Assembly: GCA_002483425.1 (NCBI GenBank)
Contig: DLHW01000031.1
Span: forward strand, 1-18,851
Origin: Methylococcaceae bacterium UBA7658
GTDB lineage: Bacteria > Pseudomonadota > Gammaproteobacteria > Methylococcales > Methylomonadaceae
Length of the DNA stretch: 18,851 nucleotides
Direction: 5' to 3'
Shown here one piece after another: positions 6,603 to 14,127 of the stretch. Position 1 is the first letter of the stretch. Each line of letters opens with the position of its first letter. Under the pieces are notes generated by a model that was given only the letters and a program-made list of their open reading frames with translations, made no database searches and was not told the DNA's origin. A program made the translations under genes and the position numbers.

Positions 6603-8540
6603 TTATAAACTCTTCACGTCGTCAATGCCATATTTCTTCAAGCTTTGGATAGCATTGGTCTTGACCACATCATCTTGAAAGCCGCTGTCCTTGAACACCA
6701 CGCGCATGGCTTCCGGTGCCAGTTCGCCTTTGAGTTGGCCTATGCCTTCCACAACATCCAAGGTGATGGCATCGGCAAGGCAAATAACCAGCGCGCCAAG
6801 GCCGATCACATACACGGTTTTACCGGCAATCTGGCGCTCTGCAATCGGCACGGCCAAGTCAAGGCCGTACTTGAGCAGGATTTCATACAGTACATCGTCT
6901 TCGGAGCGGTCATCCTTGATATTGTCCACCGCATTGAGCAGGGAATCTTCCAGATTATCAAAGTCCGCATCCCAGGGTTTAATGTTGGATGAGGCCAGTT
7001 TGAGCACTTTGAAGCCGATGTCGAGGGTTCGACCGCCAGGGATGGCGGAAGTGCTGGAAATGCAGGAGCTATTTCCAGTGCCAATGCCTTCTTTTCCGGC
7101 GTAGTCTTTGAGGATTTTTTCCCCGGCACGGCGGATGCGTTCCTTGCCGATGTCGGCGATGTTTTTATAACCTGCTTTATAAGCTTCTGTCGCTTCATCG
7201 CACGGTTCGGGGAGTTGCACCATGATAAATTTGCGTTTGCCAACTTGTGCTGAGCCTGCCGAAGCATCTTGGGCGTTTAAGTCCATGACGGCGTGGGCGG
7301 CGGTCGCGGAGCCAGAAAAGAAATCCAAGACAATATCATTTACGTCAGTTGCTTGTTCGATAATGCTTTTAATTAATTCATGTGGTTTCGGAAATGAAAA
7401 TATTTCAGCTCCAAATAATCCTCTAATTTCTTGCGTCCCATCTGCTGTATGAATTCCGTCAATAATTGAACGAAACGCTATGAATTCGGCTTGCATTTCT
7501 GACCGAAACTTTTTCTCTCTTGGTCTGCCACTATCTTTAGAGGGAAAAAGTATGCATCCAGCATTGATTAACTGATTCATCCTTTCCTGAGAATATCTCC
7601 AACCGGTTGCTGGATTTGGCGGAAATATTCTGTCAGTATTGGGGTCGATAACATCATAATGAAGATTAGGCCGTTGATCTTTTGTTGCCAATCCTAAAAT
7701 ACTTCGACTCATCCATGGCCCGCGAGAGTCATTATCTGGGTTAGAAAACTTACTTTCATCTCTTTCTACGCCACGAACAGAAAATTCAGAATTTTTTGCG
7801 TAAGCCAAAATATATTCATGGTCAGTTGAAACATTAGTAACAGCTCTTGCATCAGTGAATTTTCGGGCTTTCCAGACAAATTGAGCAACGAAATTTTCTT
7901 CTCCAAAAATCTCATCACAAATTTTCCTTAAATTCGTCACCTCATTGTCATCAATCGAGATAAAGATCACGCCGTCATCGCGCAACAGGTTCCGCGCCAG
8001 TTTTAGGCGCGGGTACATCATATTCAGCCAATTGGTGTGGTAGCGGCCTGAGGTTTCGGCATTGGTGCCGAACTTGCGGCCTTCGCTGTCCTTTTGGCCG
8101 GTGTATTCCAGATAGGTATTGAGGTTGTCCTGATAATTGTCAGGATAGATGAATTCCTTGCCGGTGTTATAAGGTGGGTCGATGTAAATCATCTTCACCC
8201 GTTTGTGATAAGACTTTTGCAGCAGCTTGAGCACTTCCAGGTTGTCACCCTCGATAAACAGGTTTTGGGTGGTGTCCCAGTGTTTGCTTTCTTCCTTGCA
8301 AGGGCGCAGGGTTCCGGTCGATGGCGTTTGGGCTATGCGGCGGGCCCCAGCTTTGCCGTGCCAGCTAAAATGGTAACGTTCTTCCTGTGTCTCCAAGACA
8401 TCACCCAACGTCGCCTTGAGTTTATCGAAATCGATTTTGCCTTCCGCAAAGCTATCGGGGAACAGGTTTTTGAGTTTTTCGATATTGTCCTGAACGATAT
8501 TCAGGCTACTGCCGTCAGTGTCGCGGTTGAGTTTATCCAT
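6603..8540 (-). CDS. mod: Type III DNA methyltransferase, Mod subunit (adenine-N6, beta class)
   Basis: Mod recognises the target and methylates adenine on one strand; with Res it forms the type III restriction complex, and alone it protects the host. It has 645 aa, matching EcoP15I Mod in length. The catalytic motif IV DPPYNTG (121-127) precedes the AdoMet-binding motif LDFFSGSATAAH (405-416), the beta-class order. The region between about 215 and 400 should hold the target-recognition domain, including QFVWKARK and PNLHYDVIDP. The C-terminal part (LDIGFKVLKLASSNIKPWD) is typical of type III Mod. Two segments look inserted in frame: residues 424-433 and 486-505, both encoded by palindromic repeat-like DNA. 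The ATG at 8540 has only a weak GGA upstream. The gene is intact and lies five genes upstream-to-downstream with res as the last. Confidence 0.94.
   Translation of the reverse strand: MDKLNRDTDGSSLNIVQDNIEKLKNLFPDSFAEGKIDFDKLKATLGDVLETQEERYHFSWHGKAGARRIAQTPSTGTLRPCKEESKHWDTTQNLFIEGDNLEVLKLLQKSYHKRVKMIYIDPPYNTGKEFIYPDNYQDNLNTYLEYTGQKDSEGRKFGTNAETSGRYHTNWLNMMYPRLKLARNLLRDDGVIFISIDDNEVTNLRKICDEIFGEENFVAQFVWKARKFTDARAVTNVSTDHEYILAYAKNSEFSVRGVERDESKFSNPDNDSRGPWMSRSILGLATKDQRPNLHYDVIDPNTDRIFPPNPATGWRYSQERMNQLINAGCILFPSKDSGRPREKKFRSEMQAEFIAFRSIIDGIHTADGTQEIRGLFGAEIFSFPKPHELIKSIIEQATDVNDIVLDFFSGSATAAHAVMDLNAQDASAGSAQVGKRKFIMVQLPEPCDEATEAYKAGYKNIADIGKERIRRAGEKILKDYAGKEGIGTGNSSCISSTSAIPGGRTLDIGFKVLKLASSNIKPWDADFDNLEDSLLNAVDNIKDDRSEDDVLYEILLKYGLDLAVPIAERQIAGKTVYVIGLGALVICLADAITLDVVEGIGQLKGELAPEAMRVVFKDSGFQDDVVKTNAIQSLKKYGIDDVKSL
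7033..7078. repeat. Double-hairpin palindromic element inside mod, in frame
   Basis: Two perfect stems lie side by side. CCGCCA (7033-7038) pairs with TGGCGG (7043-7048) around a GGGA loop. CTGGAAAT (7054-7061) pairs with ATTTCCAG (7071-7078) around nine bases. Paired hairpins are typical of REP/BIME-type repeats. The segment encodes a Ser/Gly/Thr-rich stretch (about residues 486-505 of Mod) between two well-conserved family segments, so it looks like an in-frame insertion. Confidence 0.6.
7248..7265. repeat. Short REP-like core inside mod
   Basis: TGAGCCTGCCGA (7251-7262) differs at one base from the core of the intergenic element at 6498-6509 and is bounded by TGC and AGCA. It encodes part of a low-complexity stretch (DASAGSAQVG) just after the AdoMet-binding motif of Mod. 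Either an in-frame repeat insertion or a chance match; the shared core favours the former. Confidence 0.45.
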
Positions 8541-8558
8541 TAAGTGTCCGTGCTAAGT

Positions 8559-8699
8559 TGACCGTGTTTTGGCTTTTGATCCGGCATTTTAATATTTGAA
8601 GCGTTCGCGCCCGAAGTTCACTAAGGCGAACCGAACCTTAAATCTTCACAAGACCAAATGCTTAATATACTAAGTTATTTGCTGAATTTTACACGGTCA
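8559..8699. repeat. Inverted-repeat element between the AlkB-like gene and mod
   Basis: The 168-base gap upstream of mod is bounded by TGACCGTGT (8559-8567) and its exact complement ACACGGTCA (8691-8699). Within it, 8576-8607 is a 28/32 inverted match to 6558-6589 on the other side of mod. GTTCGC (8603-8608) pairs with GCGAAC (8626-8631). It holds whatever promoter drives mod; I could not pick out a convincing -35/-10 pair. Confidence 0.55.
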
Positions 8700-8708
8700 T
8701 TTTTTTAA

Positions 8709-9884
8709 TCAATCGCACGGGGAACGCTGGTATTTTTCCAACTCCCGCACCGCCATTTTTTGGTAAGAATCATTGAATAACTTGACCCAAAGGTTCATCA
8801 CAAAATAGCCGTAGGGCAACATCGGGCCTTGGTCTGAATATGGAATTTCGTAAAAACGGCTGTTTTCGTCTTGATGATGACCGATATGGTGGGACAGGCC
8901 GATCAAGGCGTAGCGGCTGATCCAGGATGGACAGACCCAGCCGTAGGTATTGCCGAATTGGCCGTCTTCCAAGCCCCAATGCTGGAAATAATTAACGGCT
9001 TCCAGAATGCGGACGGCAACCCAGGCTTGATAGAGGAACATAAACGCCGCCAGCCAGCCCCAGTGCGTAACGATGGCGATCAACAGCACTGTTTCAACCG
9101 CTATCCCTTGAACGACTTGGTTTTGTAACAAACCTGCCTTATTAGAATTAAGGGCGGCAACACGCTCTCGTTCCGATTGCCAGGCGTATTTGAAGTAGCC
9201 GATATAAATCCTGCGCCAATAATCCTTAAAACTTTCGCCCAGTTTAGCGGTGGCAATGTCGTCCGGCATACCTAAATTCAGGTGATGCCCACGTTTGTGC
9301 GTAATCACGAAGTGCTCGTAATACACTGTGCAGAGCAATAGCCGCCCCGCCGATTGCCATCCCCGATTCTCCCTGTGGATGAGTTCGTGGGCAAGAACGA
9401 TTCCAGATGTGCCGGAGCTGGTGCCGACCAGAAATCGTATGCCTATGAGATTGGCCAGCCCGATAAGACTGTTATCGACAGTATCCCATCGTAATAAGGC
9501 GACATAGTCGAGCATCAAAAATACATTCAAAAATTGAATAACTGTTAATACACACAAGATGGCATTAAAAAACAACGAGGAATGTTGGGTATCGGCCGCC
9601 GCCTTTTCTTGGGGGCAAAACCAATCGGCTATCAAAACAGACCAGAAAGGGACGGTAAAAATAAGGTTAGTCATGATGGATAACGGAGCTTTTTCTATAA
9701 ATAATCCGGTTATCAGGAATGACAATGTTGTGAGCGGAAAAACCAGACAAAGCAAATGCTTGAAACGGCTTGCCCAAACGCTTAAGCCGAATAACGGTAA
9801 ATCCCGCTTAAATTGGTTTACCGGCGTCAAATGCTCAACCGGTGAATCGGGAATACTGCTGTTTGGGACTCGGCTTGCCGGCAT
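8709..9884 (-). CDS. AlkB-like membrane diiron monooxygenase (alkane hydroxylase / fatty acid desaturase superfamily)
   Basis: This is an integral membrane non-haem diiron enzyme. AlkB members hydroxylate terminal carbons of alkanes or fatty acyl chains; the substrate here is unknown. It has 391 aa with several hydrophobic segments (about 44-62, 70-88, 104-130, 258-292). All nine family histidines are visible: HELIH (166, 170), HKRGHH (196, 200, 201), NYFQHWG (302) and HHIGHH (333, 336, 337). The C-terminal GPMLPYGYFVMNLW resembles the AlkB end. Local sequence departs from classical AlkB: the second box lacks EHxxGHH, and SDHH is replaced by IGHH. There is no rubredoxin fusion or neighbour. 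The ATG (9882-9884) lies six bases after the preceding gene's stop, with GGTGA upstream, so it is the last gene of the carbamoyltransferase operon. It could be a tailoring enzyme rather than a hydrocarbon-degrading one. Confidence 0.82.
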   Translation of the reverse strand: MPASRVPNSSIPDSPVEHLTPVNQFKRDLPLFGLSVWASRFKHLLCLVFPLTTLSFLITGLFIEKAPLSIMTNLIFTVPFWSVLIADWFCPQEKAAADTQHSSLFFNAILCVLTVIQFLNVFLMLDYVALLRWDTVDNSLIGLANLIGIRFLVGTSSGTSGIVLAHELIHRENRGWQSAGRLLLCTVYYEHFVITHKRGHHLNLGMPDDIATAKLGESFKDYWRRIYIGYFKYAWQSERERVAALNSNKAGLLQNQVVQGIAVETVLLIAIVTHWGWLAAFMFLYQAWVAVRILEAVNYFQHWGLEDGQFGNTYGWVCPSWISRYALIGLSHHIGHHQDENSRFYEIPYSDQGPMLPYGYFVMNLWVKLFNDSYQKMAVRELEKYQRSPCD

Positions 9885-9890
9885 ATCGAT

Positions 9891-12143
9891 TCACCGCGCT
9901 TTATGATGAGCGTTACGGACTTCGGGTTTTTTCAAAAAATACTGCCAGATCAACGAAAACTTAAAGCGGGTACCGGCTGTTGGCAAGGAACGGAACCCGG
10001 TATAAATCCGCCGCCAATGCCGGTCGACTGCCTGCGCGCCCGAATTCGCGGCTATTTCGTCGAGATACAATTGGATGGCTTTCATGGCCAATGCGGAATG
10101 ACCGGAAGCTAAATTGTCGATGGACGTATGCACTTCGACAATCGCCGGATTAATGCCCCAATAACGCAGCGCTTGGGACAAACGCAAATATTGGTTGCCT
10201 AAACCACTCAATTCGATCGCCATGTTCAAACCCAATAGTTCCGGTAAAAAGGCGCTGGGAAATTTGGCGATTGCCATTAAATATACCGGGATATCGAAGG
10301 CGCCGCTTATAAAACCGGGATGAACAACAAAATCCTCGGAATGAACCGGCGGTAAATTAATATTCAAGCTGTCGAGTAAATCCCGGTAAATATAAGGATG
10401 ATTTTGCTCCCGGATACCGTTGCCGATCTCGTCTTCGTAGATTTTTTCAAGCAATCCGCCCACGGCATGAACCGGGTAGTAAGCAAGCTGGCGGATATTC
10501 TGCAACCAACTGCCGTCGGTCAGGATTGCCGGCGCGAACTGTTCAATTCCCCAAACATAGACTGCCTTAGAAAGTTTAGGTTGTTTGATGATTGGCTTAT
10601 AGCGGGCGGTTTCTTTTTGGTAAATCGACTCGATATAGCTTTTAAAAAGGTCATGAGAATAACGGCGGAACGGCAACCGGCTGAATAATCGAGCACGGCG
10701 CAAAACGCTATGCACCTTGCTTTCGGCAGCCGGTAAAACATCAAGGTAAACATCGCTATTGATCAGATAAAAGAAAAGCCGGTTATTACCGGCGCTAGAG
10801 AAGTTTTCCCGGACAACCGGCGTACTGCCTGCTTTTTCCGCTTCAAACAAACCTTCAATCCGCACCGGTTCGTGCGGTATTTTTTTTAAGCCGTAAGCAT
10901 ACGACCGGGATTTTAATGTGTTGATCTGGGTTTTTTTAGGATGCGTCTTCTCGGGATTAAGCTCGGATAACAGCCAGTTTTTGAGCACGCCTTTTGCTTT
11001 TTCATCGAGCACCCCGAACATGGGCCCGCCGAATTCATACAATTTGACTAATTTGCTATTTTCCGGTTTTGCGCGATCCACCAGCGGCGAATATAACAGG
11101 GCTGCAAGAAAATTGTCGCTTTTGAAAGGCGTTTCTTTAAACCATTCATCGATGGTTTTACCCCCTAAACGGATGTTCCCGTGATGCCCGATGGCATGAG
11201 GAATAAGGCTATTAAGCAGCTTATGCATAGCCTGCCGCGGCGACATCTCGCTTTGTAAATGCACACTTATACATTGATTGCAATTTTCGGTTTGCAGCCG
11301 ATACAACCGAAATCCTGTTTGAATCCGTTGCCAAAGCACATCGCTTTGACTCTTAAATTCCTGAAGATAGGCGAGAACGGCAGCTTTGATAGCTGGCAAC
11401 TCCTGTCTGCGCCGCCGGTTTCTTAGCACGAGAAAACCGGGCAGTTGACCGGCTTCGCCACTGTGAAAAAATCGCTCCGGCAAACTCGCCGAATGACAAT
11501 ACGCTAAGGTAAAACCCAAGATTTCGGGAAAAAATACTCTCGGAAACTGAGCTAACGCCAATTGGATCGCGGCGAAGTCGAATATTTCATCCCCCACATC
11601 GGGTTGCGTTGCGAAAGCGAAGGTATGTAACGCCGGTATTTCAATTCCCGGCGACGCCAGCAACGCGCCCGTATAGGCCGCACGTACATTAGCCATGTTC
11701 TGCCCGTCACGGGCTAATCTTAACGACATCGCCATCAAATCCACGGCTAACGGCGCTTGGCAGGTAACCGTTTGAGAAATGGCTGCTAACCATGCCGGCG
11801 CGGTAAAAAAAACGGGAGCGAATTGTACTAGACAATCGTTTAAACACGTTCCGGACGGCTCGGACAACGGCTGGAAGGATTCGACGGCTAATAATTTTTC
11901 CAGATCGCCGGGTTGGAATTTATTGCCTGCGGGAGTTGCGAGCTGCTCACCCGCTTGCTGAAAATGCCCCTTTAAATAACGATATGCGGCAGGCAGCACC
12001 GGATAGTGTTCGCTAATATGAACTAAGGTGTAAAAAAGCTCGCGGCTGTTTTTTACAGCGAATGGTTCCTGCTTACCCGGCATTGCGGAAAACACCGGCT
12101 GCAACGACGGATCGAAAACGAGATTCGCGTTATCCGGCTTCAT
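9891..12143 (-). CDS. Tandem haem-oxygenase-like diiron protein (iron-containing redox enzyme family), 750 aa
   Basis: I recognise the fold family but no named protein. The C-terminal domain (about 545-720) carries the haem-oxygenase-like diiron ligand set: E572 and H582 in DEIGNGIREQNH, E635 in FLPELLG, then H672, D676 and H682 in VHTSIDNLASGH. The N-terminal domain (about 115-282) is a diverged copy: FPRVFFPEILG aligns with FPSAFLPELLG, and WQRIQTGFR with WRRIYTGFR. It keeps only E207 and has lost the other ligands. A middle region (about 288-540) with IGHHGNIRLGGKTIDEWF is unassigned. Such proteins (CADD, UndA and relatives) do oxidations, C-N or C-C cleavages and N-oxygenations. It overlaps the carbamoyltransferase gene by 14 bases and is followed six bases later by the AlkB-like gene, so it belongs to that pathway. 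Confidence 0.75.
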   Translation of the reverse strand: MKPDNANLVFDPSLQPVFSAMPGKQEPFAVKNSRELFYTLVHISEHYPVLPAAYRYLKGHFQQAGEQLATPAGNKFQPGDLEKLLAVESFQPLSEPSGTCLNDCLVQFAPVFFTAPAWLAAISQTVTCQAPLAVDLMAMSLRLARDGQNMANVRAAYTGALLASPGIEIPALHTFAFATQPDVGDEIFDFAAIQLALAQFPRVFFPEILGFTLAYCHSASLPERFFHSGEAGQLPGFLVLRNRRRRQELPAIKAAVLAYLQEFKSQSDVLWQRIQTGFRLYRLQTENCNQCISVHLQSEMSPRQAMHKLLNSLIPHAIGHHGNIRLGGKTIDEWFKETPFKSDNFLAALLYSPLVDRAKPENSKLVKLYEFGGPMFGVLDEKAKGVLKNWLLSELNPEKTHPKKTQINTLKSRSYAYGLKKIPHEPVRIEGLFEAEKAGSTPVVRENFSSAGNNRLFFYLINSDVYLDVLPAAESKVHSVLRRARLFSRLPFRRYSHDLFKSYIESIYQKETARYKPIIKQPKLSKAVYVWGIEQFAPAILTDGSWLQNIRQLAYYPVHAVGGLLEKIYEDEIGNGIREQNHPYIYRDLLDSLNINLPPVHSEDFVVHPGFISGAFDIPVYLMAIAKFPSAFLPELLGLNMAIELSGLGNQYLRLSQALRYWGINPAIVEVHTSIDNLASGHSALAMKAIQLYLDEIAANSGAQAVDRHWRRIYTGFRSLPTAGTRFKFSLIWQYFLKKPEVRNAHHKAR

Positions 12144-13893
12144 TGCGATAAGGCGGTTTGGCTATTAAATAATCGTTGACCACCAGTACATCCAGCCCGG
12201 TCGTCATAAACACCGTGAGCGCATCGTCCATACTGTGCACCAGCGGCTTGCCCATCACGTTAAAACTGGTGTTCAACAGAATAGGTACTTGGGTGAGCCG
12301 GTAAAACCGGCCGATGAGTTCGTAGAATCGAGGATTCCATTCCTTGTCGACCGTTTGCAGCCGCCCCGTGCCGTCTACATGGCAAACAGCGGCGATTTTA
12401 GCCTGCATGCTTTTCCGGATTGTTAACGTTTTATCCATATACGGCGATTCCTGGTAATTCTCAAAATACGCCTCGGCGAATTCTGGCAATACGGAAGGCG
12501 CGAAGGGACGGAACATTTCCCGGAATTTAACGGTTTCGTTGATTTTGTCCTGCATCGCCGCGCTTCTCGGGTCGGCAAGGATAGAGCGGTTGCCCAAAGC
12601 CCTGGGACCGTATTCCGCCCTGCCCTGCATCCAGCCGATTAACTTGCCTTCCGCCAGCAAACGGGCGGTTTCTTCGACAATGTTGTCGGGCAAATATTGA
12701 ATGACGAGCGAACGGTTGAACTTTATTAGCCGCTCAAGCGAATTGCTTTGTATGAGAGAGCCGGTGTATGGATTCAATTGCCTGGGTGGTTTGACCTGCC
12801 CCGGATTTTCATCATGGCAGGCCAGCCAGGCCGCACCCAAGGCGCAGCCGTCGTCCGCCGGAGCGGGCGGAATATAAACGTTTTTGAAACCGGTGCGTTG
12901 GGCGATTTGTCCGTTAAACGACGAATTCAAGGCGCAACCGCCCGCCAGCGCCAAGTTTTCGCATTGAGTCACTTCCTTAAGACGTTGAAGTAATCGTCTG
13001 ACCAAATCGGCAAAAAACGCCTGTCCCGTATAGGCCACATCGGCCCAAGCTTCCGGCGAACTGTCGGCAGTTCGTTTATATTCATCGAGTTGGCTTAGCC
13101 GCTCGAAAAATCCGCTGCCGGGATGTTTGCTGTCGAAATCGTCGACGACAATAAGCGAACTCAGTAAATCATACAGTTTCGGATCGAGCTTACCGTGGGC
13201 GGCTAAGCCCATCACCTTCCATTCCTCGCCTTTCAGCCAGTCGAAGCCGCACAACTCCGTGATCTTCATGTAATACAAGCCGATGCTGGCTTTGCCCAAG
13301 CCTTTGGCTTCATGCAGACGTTCCAATTTCCGGTTTTTATACCGGTAAAACGCCAGCGCGCCATGTTCGCCGTAGGAGTCGATCACGGCGCAAGCCGCTT
13401 CCTCGAACGGGCTACCGTAACAGGCGGCTGCCGCATGGGTCAGATGATGGTCGTAATCTTTAAAGCCGATTTCACAATAAGGATAATGTTCCCGGACGAT
13501 CCGGACCAAATTCAGCCCGGCGCGTTCGATACTGCTGCGCTGGCAGGCCATCATGTGATGCAATTGGTAATTCGGCAACGGCGACAACAATGATTTAATA
13601 CCGGTTTTCAGCAAGCCCGGAGCGGACAAAACGCCCAATTGCTTAACGATATTCTCGTAAAGCGGGCGCTTTTTGCGCCAATTTATGGCAATGACGATTT
13701 TTTTAGGATCGGGACAATATTCCGTCAGCAATGCCGGAATACGGAACAACTGGTCCGGTTCGGAATTAAGCGCGCGTTTATTCTGTAAAAACCGTTCCGT
13801 CGCTTCGGCAAACAATACCTCGCCGTCCTCAGCCACTATAGCTAAGGCCGAATCGTGATAAGTGACCGATAACCCGATAAAATAGGTTGACAT
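12130..13893 (-). CDS. O-carbamoyltransferase (NodU/CmcH/TobZ family)
   Basis: These enzymes make carbamoyl-AMP from carbamoyl phosphate and ATP, and pass the carbamoyl group to a hydroxyl of a small molecule such as a nodulation factor, antibiotic or toxin. It has 587 aa with both domains. The Kae1-like N-terminal domain shows GLSVTYHDSA near the start, the metal-binding H149-x3-H153 in DHHLTHAA, GGCALNS (318-324) and DDGCALGAA (347-355). The YrdC-like C-terminal domain has GRAEYGPRALGNRS (424-437) and FRPFAPSVL (461-469). All motifs expected for activity are intact. It is first in a three-gene operon with a diiron protein and an AlkB-like oxygenase, which points to tailoring of a metabolite. 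The acceptor cannot be read from sequence. The start ATG has only a weak ribosome site. Confidence 0.9.
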   Translation of the reverse strand: MSTYFIGLSVTYHDSALAIVAEDGEVLFAEATERFLQNKRALNSEPDQLFRIPALLTEYCPDPKKIVIAINWRKKRPLYENIVKQLGVLSAPGLLKTGIKSLLSPLPNYQLHHMMACQRSSIERAGLNLVRIVREHYPYCEIGFKDYDHHLTHAAAACYGSPFEEAACAVIDSYGEHGALAFYRYKNRKLERLHEAKGLGKASIGLYYMKITELCGFDWLKGEEWKVMGLAAHGKLDPKLYDLLSSLIVVDDFDSKHPGSGFFERLSQLDEYKRTADSSPEAWADVAYTGQAFFADLVRRLLQRLKEVTQCENLALAGGCALNSSFNGQIAQRTGFKNVYIPPAPADDGCALGAAWLACHDENPGQVKPPRQLNPYTGSLIQSNSLERLIKFNRSLVIQYLPDNIVEETARLLAEGKLIGWMQGRAEYGPRALGNRSILADPRSAAMQDKINETVKFREMFRPFAPSVLPEFAEAYFENYQESPYMDKTLTIRKSMQAKIAAVCHVDGTGRLQTVDKEWNPRFYELIGRFYRLTQVPILLNTSFNVMGKPLVHSMDDALTVFMTTGLDVLVVNDYLIAKPPYRNEAG

Positions 13894-13952
13894 ACGTTTA
13901 TTCTTATAATTCGTGTACGGTATATGACCGGTAGTATAGGACTTTTATTTCC

Positions 13953-13981
13953 ATTAGGCTCATGAATTCTCACTGTGTCAA
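13953..13981 (-). promoter_or_regulatory. Sigma70-type promoter candidate for the carbamoyltransferase operon
   Basis: On the minus strand, a perfect -35 TTGACA (13976-13981) is separated by 17 bases from CCTAAT (13953-13958), a 4/6 match to the -10. It lies about 60 bases upstream of the carbamoyltransferase start and points toward it. Confidence 0.5.
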
Positions 13982-14063
13982 AATGTTATGCAAGCCGGTT
14001 TCGATGTTGTCAAATACATTATAAAAATGGCTGATAACGACGATTGGAAAAGCGAACTTATCC

Positions 14064-14084
14064 TTCTTTAAGCTCTTTAAAGAA
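14064..14084. promoter_or_regulatory. Inverted repeat in the leader of the channel gene
   Basis: TTCTTTAA (14064-14071) and TTAAAGAA (14077-14084) form a perfect 8-bp inverted repeat around five bases, and TTCTTTAA recurs at 14090-14097. It sits 44 bases before the channel gene. It could be an operator or just AT-rich sequence. Confidence 0.3.
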
Positions 14085-14127
14085 ACGTTTTCTTTAACCG
14101 TCAAGGACTAATTCAACCTTATAAATT

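Noticed and set aside
6806..7267. 153-aa minus-strand frame inside mod beginning MLRQAQHKLANAN
   Set aside because: It is an alternative frame of mod; its LRQAQ start is just the repeat core read in another frame.
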